51,007 nucleotides of DNA, taken from JAICIG01 sp035532215. Its GTDB lineage: Bacteria > Planctomycetota > Planctomycetia > Pirellulales > JAICIG01. The DNA lies in the NCBI GenBank assembly GCA_035532215.1, contig DATKRK010000425.1:1-51007 (forward strand). The letters are read 5' to 3'. Under the pieces are notes generated by a model. That model did not search any database, was not told the DNA's origin, and saw nothing but the letters and a program-made list of their open reading frames with translations. The translations under genes and the position numbers were made by a program. Of the stretch, positions 9,376-15,732 are shown one piece after another. Position 1 is the first letter of the stretch; the number at the start of each line of letters is the position of its first letter.

Positions 9376-9414
9376 CCTACCGCCTGCCGTCTACCGCCTA
9401 CCGTCTACCGTCTA
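9376..9414. repeat. heptamer tandem repeat TAGRCGG
   Basis: On the minus strand the 7-nt unit TAGACGG/TAGGCGG (one copy CAGGCGG) is repeated about five and a half times without interruption. The first TAG of the array is the stop codon of the preceding WD40 gene. Confidence 0.85.
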
Positions 9415-10932
9415 CTTATTCCCCGCCACCTGCGGCGAGAGCGGGACCGGCACGAACTCTTTCAACAGCGTCCCGTTCTCAGGATCGAACAGCCGTACCT
9501 GGCCGTCGAAGCCGCCGACGGCCACGACCTTTCCGTCGGGCCTGTAGGCGACGGCGTACACGGCGCCGTACCGATCGGCGAACTTGGCCACCAGCTTGCC
9601 GTCGGCTTCCTGCAACACGCGTACTTCGCCGCGGCCGTCGCTGCTGCTGCCGATGACCACGCGCGTTGCGTCGGGGCTGTACCCGACGGCGAAAATCCGG
9701 CCCGGCACGGCCTGGGCGTTGAACCGCGTAATGCGATTGAAGTCGTCGCCGATCACGCGGGCCTGCGTGCGATACATCTGGTAAATCTTGGGCACGCCGT
9801 CGGCGCCGCCGATCAGCAGTTCGTCTTTCTTCGGATGGCGGTCGACGGCCATCAGTCCGCCTTTCAAGGCGCCGGGCGTGATGCTGGTGATATTGTCGAC
9901 GAACCGCTGCGTGGCCACTTCGGTCAGCTTCATCGAGCCGTCGCGGCTGACCGAGACGACGTGCGAATCGTCCGTCGAAAAAGCCGTGTCGAGCGCCCAG
10001 TCGCTATGCGCGCCTTGATACAACACCTGTTTGCCGGTCTTGGCGTCGATGGCCCGCACCGTGTTATCGGCGCAGCCGAAGGCGACTTTGCTTCCATCAG
10101 AAGCCCAACTGGCGCCGTACACCGTGTCGTAAGTCACCGGCACGGAAAGCACCAAGGAGGGACGGGCGCCCTCGCCCGTCGATCCCAAGGAGGGACGGGC
10201 ACCCTCGCCCGTCGATCCGGCCTTCGCGGCGACATCCCAGATTTGCACTTCGCCGAAGCGGCCGGGCGAACCGCCGGTAACGGCCAGGAACTTGCCGTCG
10301 GGCGAGAACACGGCCGACTCGATCCGCTCGGAAAGTCCGACCAGCCGGGCGACGACTCCGCTACCGTCGGCCTGATGCAGCACTACTTCGTGAAATCCCG
10401 AGACCGCCAGCAGCGAACCGTCGGGCGAAAAACGCAACGAAGTAATCACCGGCGCCAGGCTGTAGACCGGCGGGTGGTCCATGTCGACGGCGGCCTCCGC
10501 CATGTCGGGCGAATCGTCTTCGGCGCCTTCGGCCACCCAGCGCTCGATCAATACGATTTGCTCGGACTTGAGCGGATCGCCCCCTTTGGGCATGGCCGGC
10601 GGGCGATCGCCTTCAGGCAGCAACTGCGAAATCAAAAAGCTCTCGTCCGGCTTTCCGGGGACGAAAGCGGGCTCCTGGCTGTCGCCCCCTTTCTGCATTT
10701 CGGCCAGGCTCGTCATCGCGAGGCCGCCCTGACGCTTGGCCGGCTGATGGCAGCCTTGGCAGCGCTGCTGAAAGATCGGCCGAATGTCCTTGAAATAACT
10801 GACCTTGGCGCCCTGGTCCGCGGCGGGGTCGGCGGCCAGAGCAGAGCGGCGGCTCGGCAGTGTTGCGATGTGCAATGCCAAGATAAAAAATGCCAGCCAA
10901 CAAGCTAATCGAAAAACGCGAAAAACGTTCAT
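9412..10932 (-). CDS. PSCyt1 cytochrome c domain - WD40 repeat protein
   Basis: This 506-residue protein begins with a signal/anchor segment (FRLACWLAFFILALHI, about residues 8-23). A planctomycete-type cytochrome c domain (PSCyt1) follows with the haem site CQGCH at 58-62. From about residue 160 to the end there are WD40-type beta-propeller repeats (blocks such as ITSLRFSPDGSLLAVSG, IESAVFSPDGKFLAVTG, VYAVAYRPDGKVVAVGG). Such proteins are found next to DUF1549/DUF1553 genes, as here, and probably act together in the envelope; the reaction is not known. The start is ATG 10932, with GGGGA 8 nt upstream; the ATG at 10938 has too short a spacing. Between two propeller blades the protein carries an 11-residue tandem duplication (GSTGEGARPSL twice) that derives from an inserted palindromic DNA repeat. 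Confidence 0.88.
   Translation of the reverse strand: MNVFRVFRLACWLAFFILALHIATLPSRRSALAADPAADQGAKVSYFKDIRPIFQQRCQGCHQPAKRQGGLAMTSLAEMQKGGDSQEPAFVPGKPDESFLISQLLPEGDRPPAMPKGGDPLKSEQIVLIERWVAEGAEDDSPDMAEAAVDMDHPPVYSLAPVITSLRFSPDGSLLAVSGFHEVVLHQADGSGVVARLVGLSERIESAVFSPDGKFLAVTGGSPGRFGEVQIWDVAAKAGSTGEGARPSLGSTGEGARPSLVLSVPVTYDTVYGASWASDGSKVAFGCADNTVRAIDAKTGKQVLYQGAHSDWALDTAFSTDDSHVVSVSRDGSMKLTEVATQRFVDNITSITPGALKGGLMAVDRHPKKDELLIGGADGVPKIYQMYRTQARVIGDDFNRITRFNAQAVPGRIFAVGYSPDATRVVIGSSSDGRGEVRVLQEADGKLVAKFADRYGAVYAVAYRPDGKVVAVGGFDGQVRLFDPENGTLLKEFVPVPLSPQVAGNK
10154..10219. repeat. intragenic palindromic repeat, 33-bp unit duplicated in frame
   Basis: Two adjacent 33-bp units (10154-10186 and 10187-10219) each contain the hairpin GACGGGC(G/A)CCCTCGCCCGTC. 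They lie inside the WD40 gene and add 11 residues each without breaking the frame. The motif GGAGGG(A)CGGGCGCCC resembles the intergenic palindrome at 3-60. Confidence 0.85.
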
Positions 10933-11096
10933 CGGCATCGTCCCCGCAGGTCGACCGAAGTCTTGCGGATTTTTAAGCGTTAGAGCGTAACCCATAGGCA
11001 GGTTGTTATGCTATCATGGGCGAAGCATGAAAAGCTATAGGCGGCCCAGGTAAAGGGCGCCGCTGCGTTGAATCCCAGGCCGAAGGAGGAAATGCG

Positions 11097-11534
11097 ATGC
11101 GCTTGTTCGAACTCGCCTTCTCAACCGCCGCGACCGTGCGATTGTTGCGAGCCGCGAAATTTGGCCTGGCCGCGATGCTGGCGCTTGCCTGCCTGTCTTG
11201 GACCTCGCCCGCCGAAGCTCGGGGACGCGGCAATGCCGCTGGCCGATACGCGATGCAGATGTTGAAGAAGGAACAAGCGTTCTTTGCCAAGCAGATGGCG
11301 GCCTATCAAAAGCAGCAGAAAGCGCAGTACGAAGCGTTCATGAAACGCTTCGATACCAACGGCAACGGCAAGATCGACGGCAAGGAAAAAGGCCCCGCGA
11401 AGAAATACTTGCGCGAGCTGGAACTGGGCAAGAACCCCGACAAGATGCCGATTCCAAGCTCGACTTCGAGTTTCGACACGTCAAGGTCGAAGGCGAAGGC
11501 GAAGGCGAAGGCAAAGTCCAAGTCGAAGAAGTAG
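11097..11534 (+). CDS. small secreted EF-hand protein
   Basis: This 145-residue protein has a hydrophobic N-terminal segment (FGLAAMLALACLSW, about 22-35) and a probable signal cleavage after PAEA or near it. The mature part is very basic. It contains one canonical EF-hand loop, DTNGNGKIDGKE at residues 86-97 (Asp, Asn, Asn, Lys, Asp, Glu ligand positions), so calcium binding is likely. It ends in a Lys-Ala/Lys-Ser tail (KAKAKAKAKSKSKK) that could bind nucleic acid or anionic polymers. A strong AAGGAGGA lies 6 nt before the ATG. Single-EF-hand secreted proteins are common in planctomycetes; their roles are unknown. It is convergent with the SDR gene, 19 bp away. Confidence 0.8.
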   Translation: MRLFELAFSTAATVRLLRAAKFGLAAMLALACLSWTSPAEARGRGNAAGRYAMQMLKKEQAFFAKQMAAYQKQQKAQYEAFMKRFDTNGNGKIDGKEKGPAKKYLRELELGKNPDKMPIPSSTSSFDTSRSKAKAKAKAKSKSKK

Positions 11535-11553
11535 TCGCCGACCGCGGCGATCA

Positions 11554-12282
11554 TCAACCGCGGCCGACATAGAGCTGTTGGCTGGGCAGCACGATCGCCT
11601 CGAGCATTTCTACGTGCGGCGGCAGCGTGGCCATCAACACGGCGACTTCAGCGATCTCATCGACCGTCATCATCGGCTCGGCGTCTTCCGGCCGGTCGGT
11701 CAGCCGGCGTTCGACCTGGATATTGCCTGGGTGCAGGCAACCGCAGGTGATGCCGTGCTCGCGCCCTTCAAGGGCCGTGACCTGCGTCAATCCCCAGAGA
11801 CCGTGCTTCGAAGCCGAGTAGGGCGCCGAACCGAAGCGCACGCGTTGCGCCGAGATCGAGCCGACGTTGATGATCCGCCCGCCGCCTTGCGGTTTCATCA
11901 CGCGGATGGCCGCCCGCGTGCAGAGAAACGGCGCCCGCAAATTGATCGCGATCACCTTGTCCCAAGCCTCGACCGAAAGCTCCTCGAGCGGGCCGCCGTC
12001 GAACGCGCCGGCGTTGTTGACCAGGAGATCGAGGCGGCCGAACGTCTGCTGCACGCGGGCGAACAGCGTCTCGACCTGCTGCTCGTCGGTGATATCGGCC
12101 GGCAAAACGAGCACGTCGACGTTCAGATCGCGAATTTCCGCGGCGGCCGAGTTGAGTTCGCTTTCGCTGCGCGCGACCAGCGCCAGCGAGGCGCCTTCTC
12201 GCGCCAGGCCGCGAGCGATGCCCCGGCCGATGCCGCGGCCGGCGCCAGTCACGATCGCCGTTTTGCCAGCTAACTTGCTCAT
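11554..12282 (-). CDS. SDR family oxidoreductase
   Basis: This 242-residue classical short-chain dehydrogenase has the cofactor motif TGAGRGIG (12-19), NNAG (89-92), and catalytic Ser142, Tyr155 and Lys159 (YSASK). It should reduce or oxidise an alcohol/carbonyl substrate with NAD(P)H. Arg38 in the VARSES stretch after beta-strand 2 suggests NADP preference (inference). Length and motifs match 3-oxoacyl-ACP reductase-like and sugar-alcohol dehydrogenase-like members, so the substrate cannot be named. The start is ATG 12282. It is monocistronic with a long repeat-containing upstream region. Confidence 0.88.
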   Translation of the reverse strand: MSKLAGKTAIVTGAGRGIGRGIARGLAREGASLALVARSESELNSAAAEIRDLNVDVLVLPADITDEQQVETLFARVQQTFGRLDLLVNNAGAFDGGPLEELSVEAWDKVIAINLRAPFLCTRAAIRVMKPQGGGRIINVGSISAQRVRFGSAPYSASKHGLWGLTQVTALEGREHGITCGCLHPGNIQVERRLTDRPEDAEPMMTVDEIAEVAVLMATLPPHVEMLEAIVLPSQQLYVGRG

Positions 12283-12352
12283 TCGAATTAGATCGAGAGG
12301 TCTCGGAAGCCTGGAAAAAGCCGGGAGTTTTACAGGGCGTCACGATAGCAGC

Positions 12353-12434
12353 GTTACGCGCAGGCGTCAATTTTCTTTCACGTTACGCGCATTTCACGAC
12401 TCGCGCGTACCCAATTCACGTGAAAGCGCGTAAC
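12353..12434. promoter_or_regulatory. GTTACGCGC boxes with an inverted repeat upstream of the SDR gene
   Basis: GTTACGCGC occurs at 12353-12361 and 12382-12390, and in reverse at 12426-12434. The last two extend into an inverted repeat, 12382-12398 against 12419-12434, matching GTTACGCGC(A)TTTCACG with one inserted base and a 20-nt loop. It could be an operator for the SDR gene, 70-150 bp downstream on the minus strand, or just another palindromic repeat family. Confidence 0.4.
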
Positions 12435-12467
12435 AATCAAGATACGCGACAGTAATCCTTTACGTAG

Positions 12468-12487
12468 CCCAGGCATTTATGCCTGGG
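12468..12487. repeat. CCCAGGCA hairpin repeat
   Basis: CCCAGGCA and TGCCTGGG form a perfect 8-bp stem with a TTTA loop. A related unit, CCCAGGCATGAATGCCTG, lies at 12588-12605. Confidence 0.8.
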
Positions 12488-12514
12488 AATTCGTACGGTG
12501 AACGCAACCTTTTT

Positions 12515-12561
12515 TCCGCCCGGCGCCCGACGAGCCAACGACTCGTCGGGCGCCGGGCGGA
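12515..12561. repeat. perfect palindrome with 20-bp arms
   Basis: Positions 12515-12534 and 12542-12561 are exact reverse complements with a 7-nt loop. The arms are about 85% G+C. It lies 73 bp beyond the stop codon of the minus-strand methyltransferase gene, where it could end transcription, but no T-run follows the stem on that strand. Confidence 0.85.
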
Positions 12562-12633
12562 TTGGGGTTTGAAATGGCATGCCGGATCCCAGGCATGAAT
12601 GCCTGTGCTTCGTAAAAGGATGCCAGCGTTCGC

Positions 12634-13506
12634 CTACGTCTCGCAGGTCACGATCCAGCCGTTTGCCCGCAGGCGGCCGAGGAGCCACGGCCGCTTCAAG
12701 GCGTGCCGCCGCTGGGTGTCGAGCGCGATGCACTCGACGATGCGAAACCCGGCCGAACGCAAATCGGCGAACAACTCGCGGCGCGTGAAGACGTGCAAAA
12801 ACATCTTGGGGATGCCGCGATAGTCGAAGAACTTGTCGCCCGGCTCCTGGTTGCGGCGGACGTGCGCTCCGAACCAATTCTCCAACAGCCACCATCGCCC
12901 TTGCGGGTCGAATAGACAGTACCAGCGATTGTGAACGTGCAGCACGAACTTGCCGCCGGGCTTGAGAATTCGTTTGGCGTGCCTGAGCGCTTGCCGCCGA
13001 TGCTCGCGGCCGCGGATCATGCCCAGCGTGCTGAACATCGAGATGCAATAGTCGGCGGCGCCGTCTCGGATGAAGCCGAGTTCGGTCATGTTCGCCAGCA
13101 CGCGGTCGATCGGCAGGTCTTCGGCGTCGCCCTTGTCGCCGACCACTTCAAGCATCGGAATCGACAGATCGACGGCCAGGCCGCGATAGCCTCGGCGAGC
13201 GAATGGAACCAGCAGCCGCCCGGTGCCGCAGCCCAAGTCGACCAGCAGCCCGGGCCGCGTGAAATGCTTTTCGAGCACGGCTAAGTCGAAGTCGAACAGG
13301 CTGTTGTGAGCGAAGTATTCGTCGTAGTCGTCGGCGATGTGGTCGGCCTGGGCATATTGCCATAAACCGCGCGTGATGCCAGGCGGAAGCCGCCACGAAG
13401 GCAAGTCGGAGGAAGGAGTCAACGATGCGATTCCGTGGATGTTTAAAGCCAAGCCCGCGGGATTACTCTCCGTGGGTTTTACCGCGCCACAGCCACCGGC
13501 TATCAT
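12634..13506 (-). CDS. class I SAM-dependent methyltransferase
   Basis: This protein of up to 290 residues has the SAM-binding motif I VDLGCGTGRLLVPFARRG (about residues 89-106) and an acidic residue at the end of strand 2 (LAVDLS). Later blocks are ANMTELGFIRDGAADYCISMFSTLGMI and ILKPGGKFVLHVHN. It is a Methyltransf_11/25-type Rossmann methyltransferase acting on an unidentified small molecule or lipid. The first roughly 45 residues look poorly conserved and have no good ribosome site, so the true start may be further in, for example near SWRLPPGITRGLW; the ATG at 13506 is kept for lack of a better one. It is divergent from the small membrane protein gene at 13513, with only 6 bp between the two starts. 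Confidence 0.8.
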   Translation of the reverse strand: MIAGGCGAVKPTESNPAGLALNIHGIASLTPSSDLPSWRLPPGITRGLWQYAQADHIADDYDEYFAHNSLFDFDLAVLEKHFTRPGLLVDLGCGTGRLLVPFARRGYRGLAVDLSIPMLEVVGDKGDAEDLPIDRVLANMTELGFIRDGAADYCISMFSTLGMIRGREHRRQALRHAKRILKPGGKFVLHVHNRWYCLFDPQGRWWLLENWFGAHVRRNQEPGDKFFDYRGIPKMFLHVFTRRELFADLRSAGFRIVECIALDTQRRHALKRPWLLGRLRANGWIVTCET

Positions 13507-13512
13507 GCGCCT

Positions 13513-13749
13513 ATGAGGCGAAGGTTTCAGTTCAGTTTGAGCCGGCTATTCTCGGTGACCGCATGCATGGCGGTCGCAGCTTGGTCAGGGAAACATGCTT
13601 TCTTGATGCCGCGTTCTGGCGATACTGCGGCGTGGGCTTTTATTTCCGGAACGTCCTTCATTGCGGCGATCGGCATTCTCACCCGAAGCGTTGAGTGGGT
13701 TGTCATGGCCGCATGCATTGCCATCCTCTTTATTTTGCTGATCTCGTGA
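13513..13749 (+). CDS. small membrane protein with planctomycete FSLSRLF motif
   Basis: This 78-residue product starts MRRRFQFSLSRLFSVTACM, a pattern seen at the start of many small planctomycete membrane proteins (basic residues, then (Q)FSL-x-x-LL/LF and a hydrophobic stretch). Two or three transmembrane helices are evident (about 12-24, 38-56 and 60-77). Function is unknown. No clear Shine-Dalgarno is seen, and the start lies 6 bp from that of the divergent methyltransferase gene. It resembles the 60-residue protein at 14264, with the CHC2 ORF between them. Confidence 0.55.
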   Translation: MRRRFQFSLSRLFSVTACMAVAAWSGKHAFLMPRSGDTAAWAFISGTSFIAAIGILTRSVEWVVMAACIAILFILLIS

Positions 13750-13815
13750 TTCCCAACTCCCGGACCTCCGCAACTTTGGCAGTTAAAATCTACCGGACCG
13801 GCTAAGGCAGGCGTT

Positions 13816-14199
13816 ACGGGTTCCTCTTCTCTGTTCGGGCTGACCATGGCGAGCGTCGATTTCGCAGCGGTACGGCGCGCCATTCCGATTGCTCGGGTTT
13901 TGGAGTTGCTTCGCTTCGAGCCATCGATGCGCCGCGGCGATCAGCTCCGCGGCCCGTGTCCCCTTCACGGCTCAAAGCGGCCCGACAGCCGCTCTTTCTC
14001 GGTAAACTTAACCAAAAACGCCTTCCGCTGCTTCGTCTGCGGCGCCGCCGGCAATCAGCTTGACCTCTGGCGGATGGCAATGCAATTGCCCCTGCGGGAG
14101 GCCGCGGTCGATCTTGCCAGCCGACTTGATGTTCCGCTGCCGCCGCGCACGGCTACAGCCAAGCCCGCGGCCAAAGCCGAACAGAGAAGAGGAACCCGT
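13816..14199. mobile_element. element bounded by perfect 23-bp inverted repeats around a CHC2 ORF
   Basis: Positions 13816-13838 and 14177-14199 are exact reverse complements over 23 bp (arm core ACAGAGAAGAGGAACCCGT). They bound a 338-bp interior that holds almost all of the CHC2 zinc-finger ORF; its last residues are read through the right arm. No target-site duplication is visible. It could be a small non-autonomous element, or two inverted copies of a dispersed repeat that happen to flank the gene. The repeat itself is certain; the mobile nature is inference. Confidence 0.45.
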
Positions 14200-14217
14200 C
14201 TTCCGCCAGCCCCGTAA
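13846..14217 (+). CDS. stand-alone CHC2 zinc-finger (DnaG-type) protein
   Basis: This 123-residue protein is made almost entirely of a CHC2 zinc finger, the N-terminal DNA-binding domain of DnaG primase. Ligands are Cys38 and His41 (CPLH), then Cys62 and Cys65 (CFVC), with the typical GPCPLHG, SFSVN and GNQLDLW blocks. The primase TOPRIM domain is missing, so it cannot be a full primase. The C-terminal tail from about residue 108 (KAEQRRGTRLPPAP) comes from an inverted-repeat arm and is probably not a functional domain. No Shine-Dalgarno is visible before the ATG. It may be a domesticated or mobile DNA-binding protein, or a primase fragment. Confidence 0.7.
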   Translation: MASVDFAAVRRAIPIARVLELLRFEPSMRRGDQLRGPCPLHGSKRPDSRSFSVNLTKNAFRCFVCGAAGNQLDLWRMAMQLPLREAAVDLASRLDVPLPPRTATAKPAAKAEQRRGTRLPPAP

Positions 14218-14263
14218 CCCTGCCATCCATTCCCACACAATTCTCGGAAGACCGGGTTAAGTC

Positions 14264-14446
14264 ATGCCCCGACCACAATTCAGCATCCGAACGTTGCTCT
14301 GGCTGACACTCGTCGTGGCGGCGTTCTTGCGAGGAATCTGCTTCGAGAAAGAGCGGGCGAGGATGGCTAGCCTGAAACCAATGACGGTCAAGGAATGGCT
14401 TGAGATTCCGCGACCCAGTAACGCTAGGCCAGCACCACTAAAATAG
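14264..14446 (+). CDS. small membrane protein with planctomycete FSIRTLL motif
   Basis: This 60-residue product starts MPRPQFSIRTLLWLTLVVAAFL, the same class of N-terminus as the protein at 13513, with a single transmembrane segment (about 11-22) and a short polar tail. The (Q)FS(L/I)RTLL motif marks a large planctomycete family of unknown role. A weak GGAAG lies about 19 nt upstream of the ATG. Confidence 0.5.
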   Translation: MPRPQFSIRTLLWLTLVVAAFLRGICFEKERARMASLKPMTVKEWLEIPRPSNARPAPLK

Positions 14447-14470
14447 CTCACTACCGGCCATTCCGGGCGG

Positions 14471-14499
14471 TTGCTGGGGGATGGAGCGACCAGTATAAT
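14471..14499 (+). promoter_or_regulatory. putative sigma-70-type promoter of gap
   Basis: A perfect TATAAT (14494-14499) is preceded by TTGCTG (14471-14476) with a 17-nt spacer. The gap start codon lies 75 bp downstream, giving a leader of about 65 nt that contains a hairpin. The -35 box matches the consensus at only three positions. Confidence 0.5.
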
Positions 14500-14529
14500 T
14501 CGCGTTTCCTATCGCCTACAAGATAGTCC

Positions 14530-14550
14530 GCCGCCTCACTGGGAGGCGGC
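14530..14550 (+). promoter_or_regulatory. leader hairpin upstream of gap
   Basis: GCCGCCTC and GAGGCGGC form a perfect 8-bp stem with a 5-nt loop in the probable 5' untranslated region, 10 bp before the AAGGAG of gap. It may stabilise the mRNA of this highly expressed gene; no riboswitch fold is recognised. Confidence 0.45.
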
Positions 14551-14573
14551 TTGGAACTCAAGGAGAATTGTCC

Positions 14574-15593
14574 GTGGCTATTCGCGTCGCAATCAACGGT
14601 TTCGGTCGGATCGGCCGATTGGTGTTTCGCAACCTGATCTCGCGCCCCGACGAATTCGAGGTCGTGGCGATCAACGATCTGACCGATAACAAGATGTTGG
14701 CGACGCTGCTCAAGTACGACAGCACCCACCGCCGCTTCCCCGGCACGGTCGGCTACGACGAACACAATCTGATCGTCAACGGCAAGAAGATTCGGGCCCT
14801 GGCCGAGCGCGACCCGGCCAAGCTGCCTTGGGGCGAATTGAAGGTCGACGTGGCCGTCGAGAGCACGGGCATATTCACCGGCCGGGCCAAAGACGGCAAA
14901 GCCGGCTACGACACGCACCTGGCCGCCGGCGCCAAACGAGTCGTGCTCAGCGCCCCGGCCAACGACGGCGCCGATCTGACCTGCGTGCTGGGCGTGAACG
15001 ACGATAAGCTCTCGGCCAGCCACAAGTGCATCTCCAACGCAAGCTGCACCACGAACTGTCTGGCCCCGCTGGCCAAGGTGCTGCACGAAAAGTTCGGCAT
15101 CGAGAAGGGCCTGATGACCACGGTCCACGCCTACACGAACGACCAGAACGTGCAGGACCTGCCGCACAAAGACCCGTACCGGGCCCGCGCCGCCGCCCAG
15201 AACATCATTCCCACCTCGACCGGCGCCGCCCAGGCCGTCGGCCTGGTGATCCCCGAGTTGCAAGGCAAGCTGACCGGCATCGCCTTGCGCGTGCCGGTGC
15301 CGACCGGCAGCGTGGTCGACCTGACCGCCGTGATGAAGCGCGACGTGACCGCCAAGGAAGTGAACGAGGCCGTCAAGGCCGCCGCCGAAGGCAAGCTGAA
15401 AGGCATTCTGGAATACACCGAAGACCCGATCGTCTCCAGCGACATCATCGGCGACCCGCACAGCTCGATCTTCGCCGCCGACTTCACCCAAGTCATCGGC
15501 GGCAACTTGTTGAAGGTCGTCAGTTGGTACGACAACGAATGGGGCTACAGCTGCCGCACCGTCGATTTGATTTCGCGCGTGGGCAAGCTGTAA
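14574..15593 (+). CDS. gap: glyceraldehyde-3-phosphate dehydrogenase
   Basis: This 339-residue enzyme converts glyceraldehyde-3-phosphate, NAD+ and phosphate into 1,3-bisphosphoglycerate in glycolysis, in the cytosol. It starts with the NAD-binding INGFGRIGR motif; the catalytic Cys158 lies in SNASCTTNC and the catalytic His in TTVHAYTND. The C-terminal WYDNEWGYSCR block is intact and length is normal. The start is the GTG at 14574, because AAGGAG ends 8 nt upstream and the product begins MAIRVAINGFGRIGR as in other GAPDHs; the TTG at 14568 sits on the ribosome site. It is monocistronic with its own promoter candidate, and convergent with the TlpA-like gene. Confidence 0.97.
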   Translation: MAIRVAINGFGRIGRLVFRNLISRPDEFEVVAINDLTDNKMLATLLKYDSTHRRFPGTVGYDEHNLIVNGKKIRALAERDPAKLPWGELKVDVAVESTGIFTGRAKDGKAGYDTHLAAGAKRVVLSAPANDGADLTCVLGVNDDKLSASHKCISNASCTTNCLAPLAKVLHEKFGIEKGLMTTVHAYTNDQNVQDLPHKDPYRARAAAQNIIPTSTGAAQAVGLVIPELQGKLTGIALRVPVPTGSVVDLTAVMKRDVTAKEVNEAVKAAAEGKLKGILEYTEDPIVSSDIIGDPHSSIFAADFTQVIGGNLLKVVSWYDNEWGYSCRTVDLISRVGKL

Positions 15594-15634
15594 GAGCGCA
15601 GCATAATTTGCGTGGCGTAGCGGTGCGCCGGAAG

Positions 15635-15663
15635 TTCACCACGGAGACACGGAGAGCACGGAG
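15635..15663. repeat. CACGGAG-type dispersed repeat
   Basis: The stretch TTCACCACGGAGACACGGAG followed by AGCACGGAG has three CACGGAG units at 9-nt spacing. The same short tandem type is common between genes in planctomycetes. It lies in the convergent spacer after gap. Confidence 0.6.
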
Positions 15664-15686
15664 CGGCGAAGCCGCAACCAGAGTCG

Positions 15687-15705
15687 CTTTTCGCTCCGCG
15701 AAAAG
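15687..15705. terminator. possible bidirectional hairpin terminator after gap
   Basis: CTTTTCGC and GCGAAAAG form a perfect 8-bp stem with a 3-nt loop in the 139-bp spacer between the convergent gap and TlpA-like genes. The position fits a terminator, but no distinct T-tract follows in either direction. Confidence 0.3.
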
Positions 15706-15732
15706 GCATGCATTTAGATCTCGCCTGCGCTC

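Larger units (their letters stand above)
12283..12633. other. intergenic region rich in palindromes, no gene
   Basis: This 351-bp spacer lies between the SDR gene start and the methyltransferase gene end. It carries repeated GTTACGCGC boxes, a perfect 20-bp-arm palindrome and two CCCAGGCAT-type hairpins, each listed separately. No coding signal is seen. Confidence 0.6.

Noticed and set aside
6080..9547. Very long plus-strand open frame antisense to the DUF1549 gene
   Set aside because: It is a codon-bias shadow of the high-GC gene on the other strand; the product has no domain, is Arg/Gln/His-rich and lacks a ribosome site. Similar antisense frames over the TPR gene and others were dropped for the same reason.
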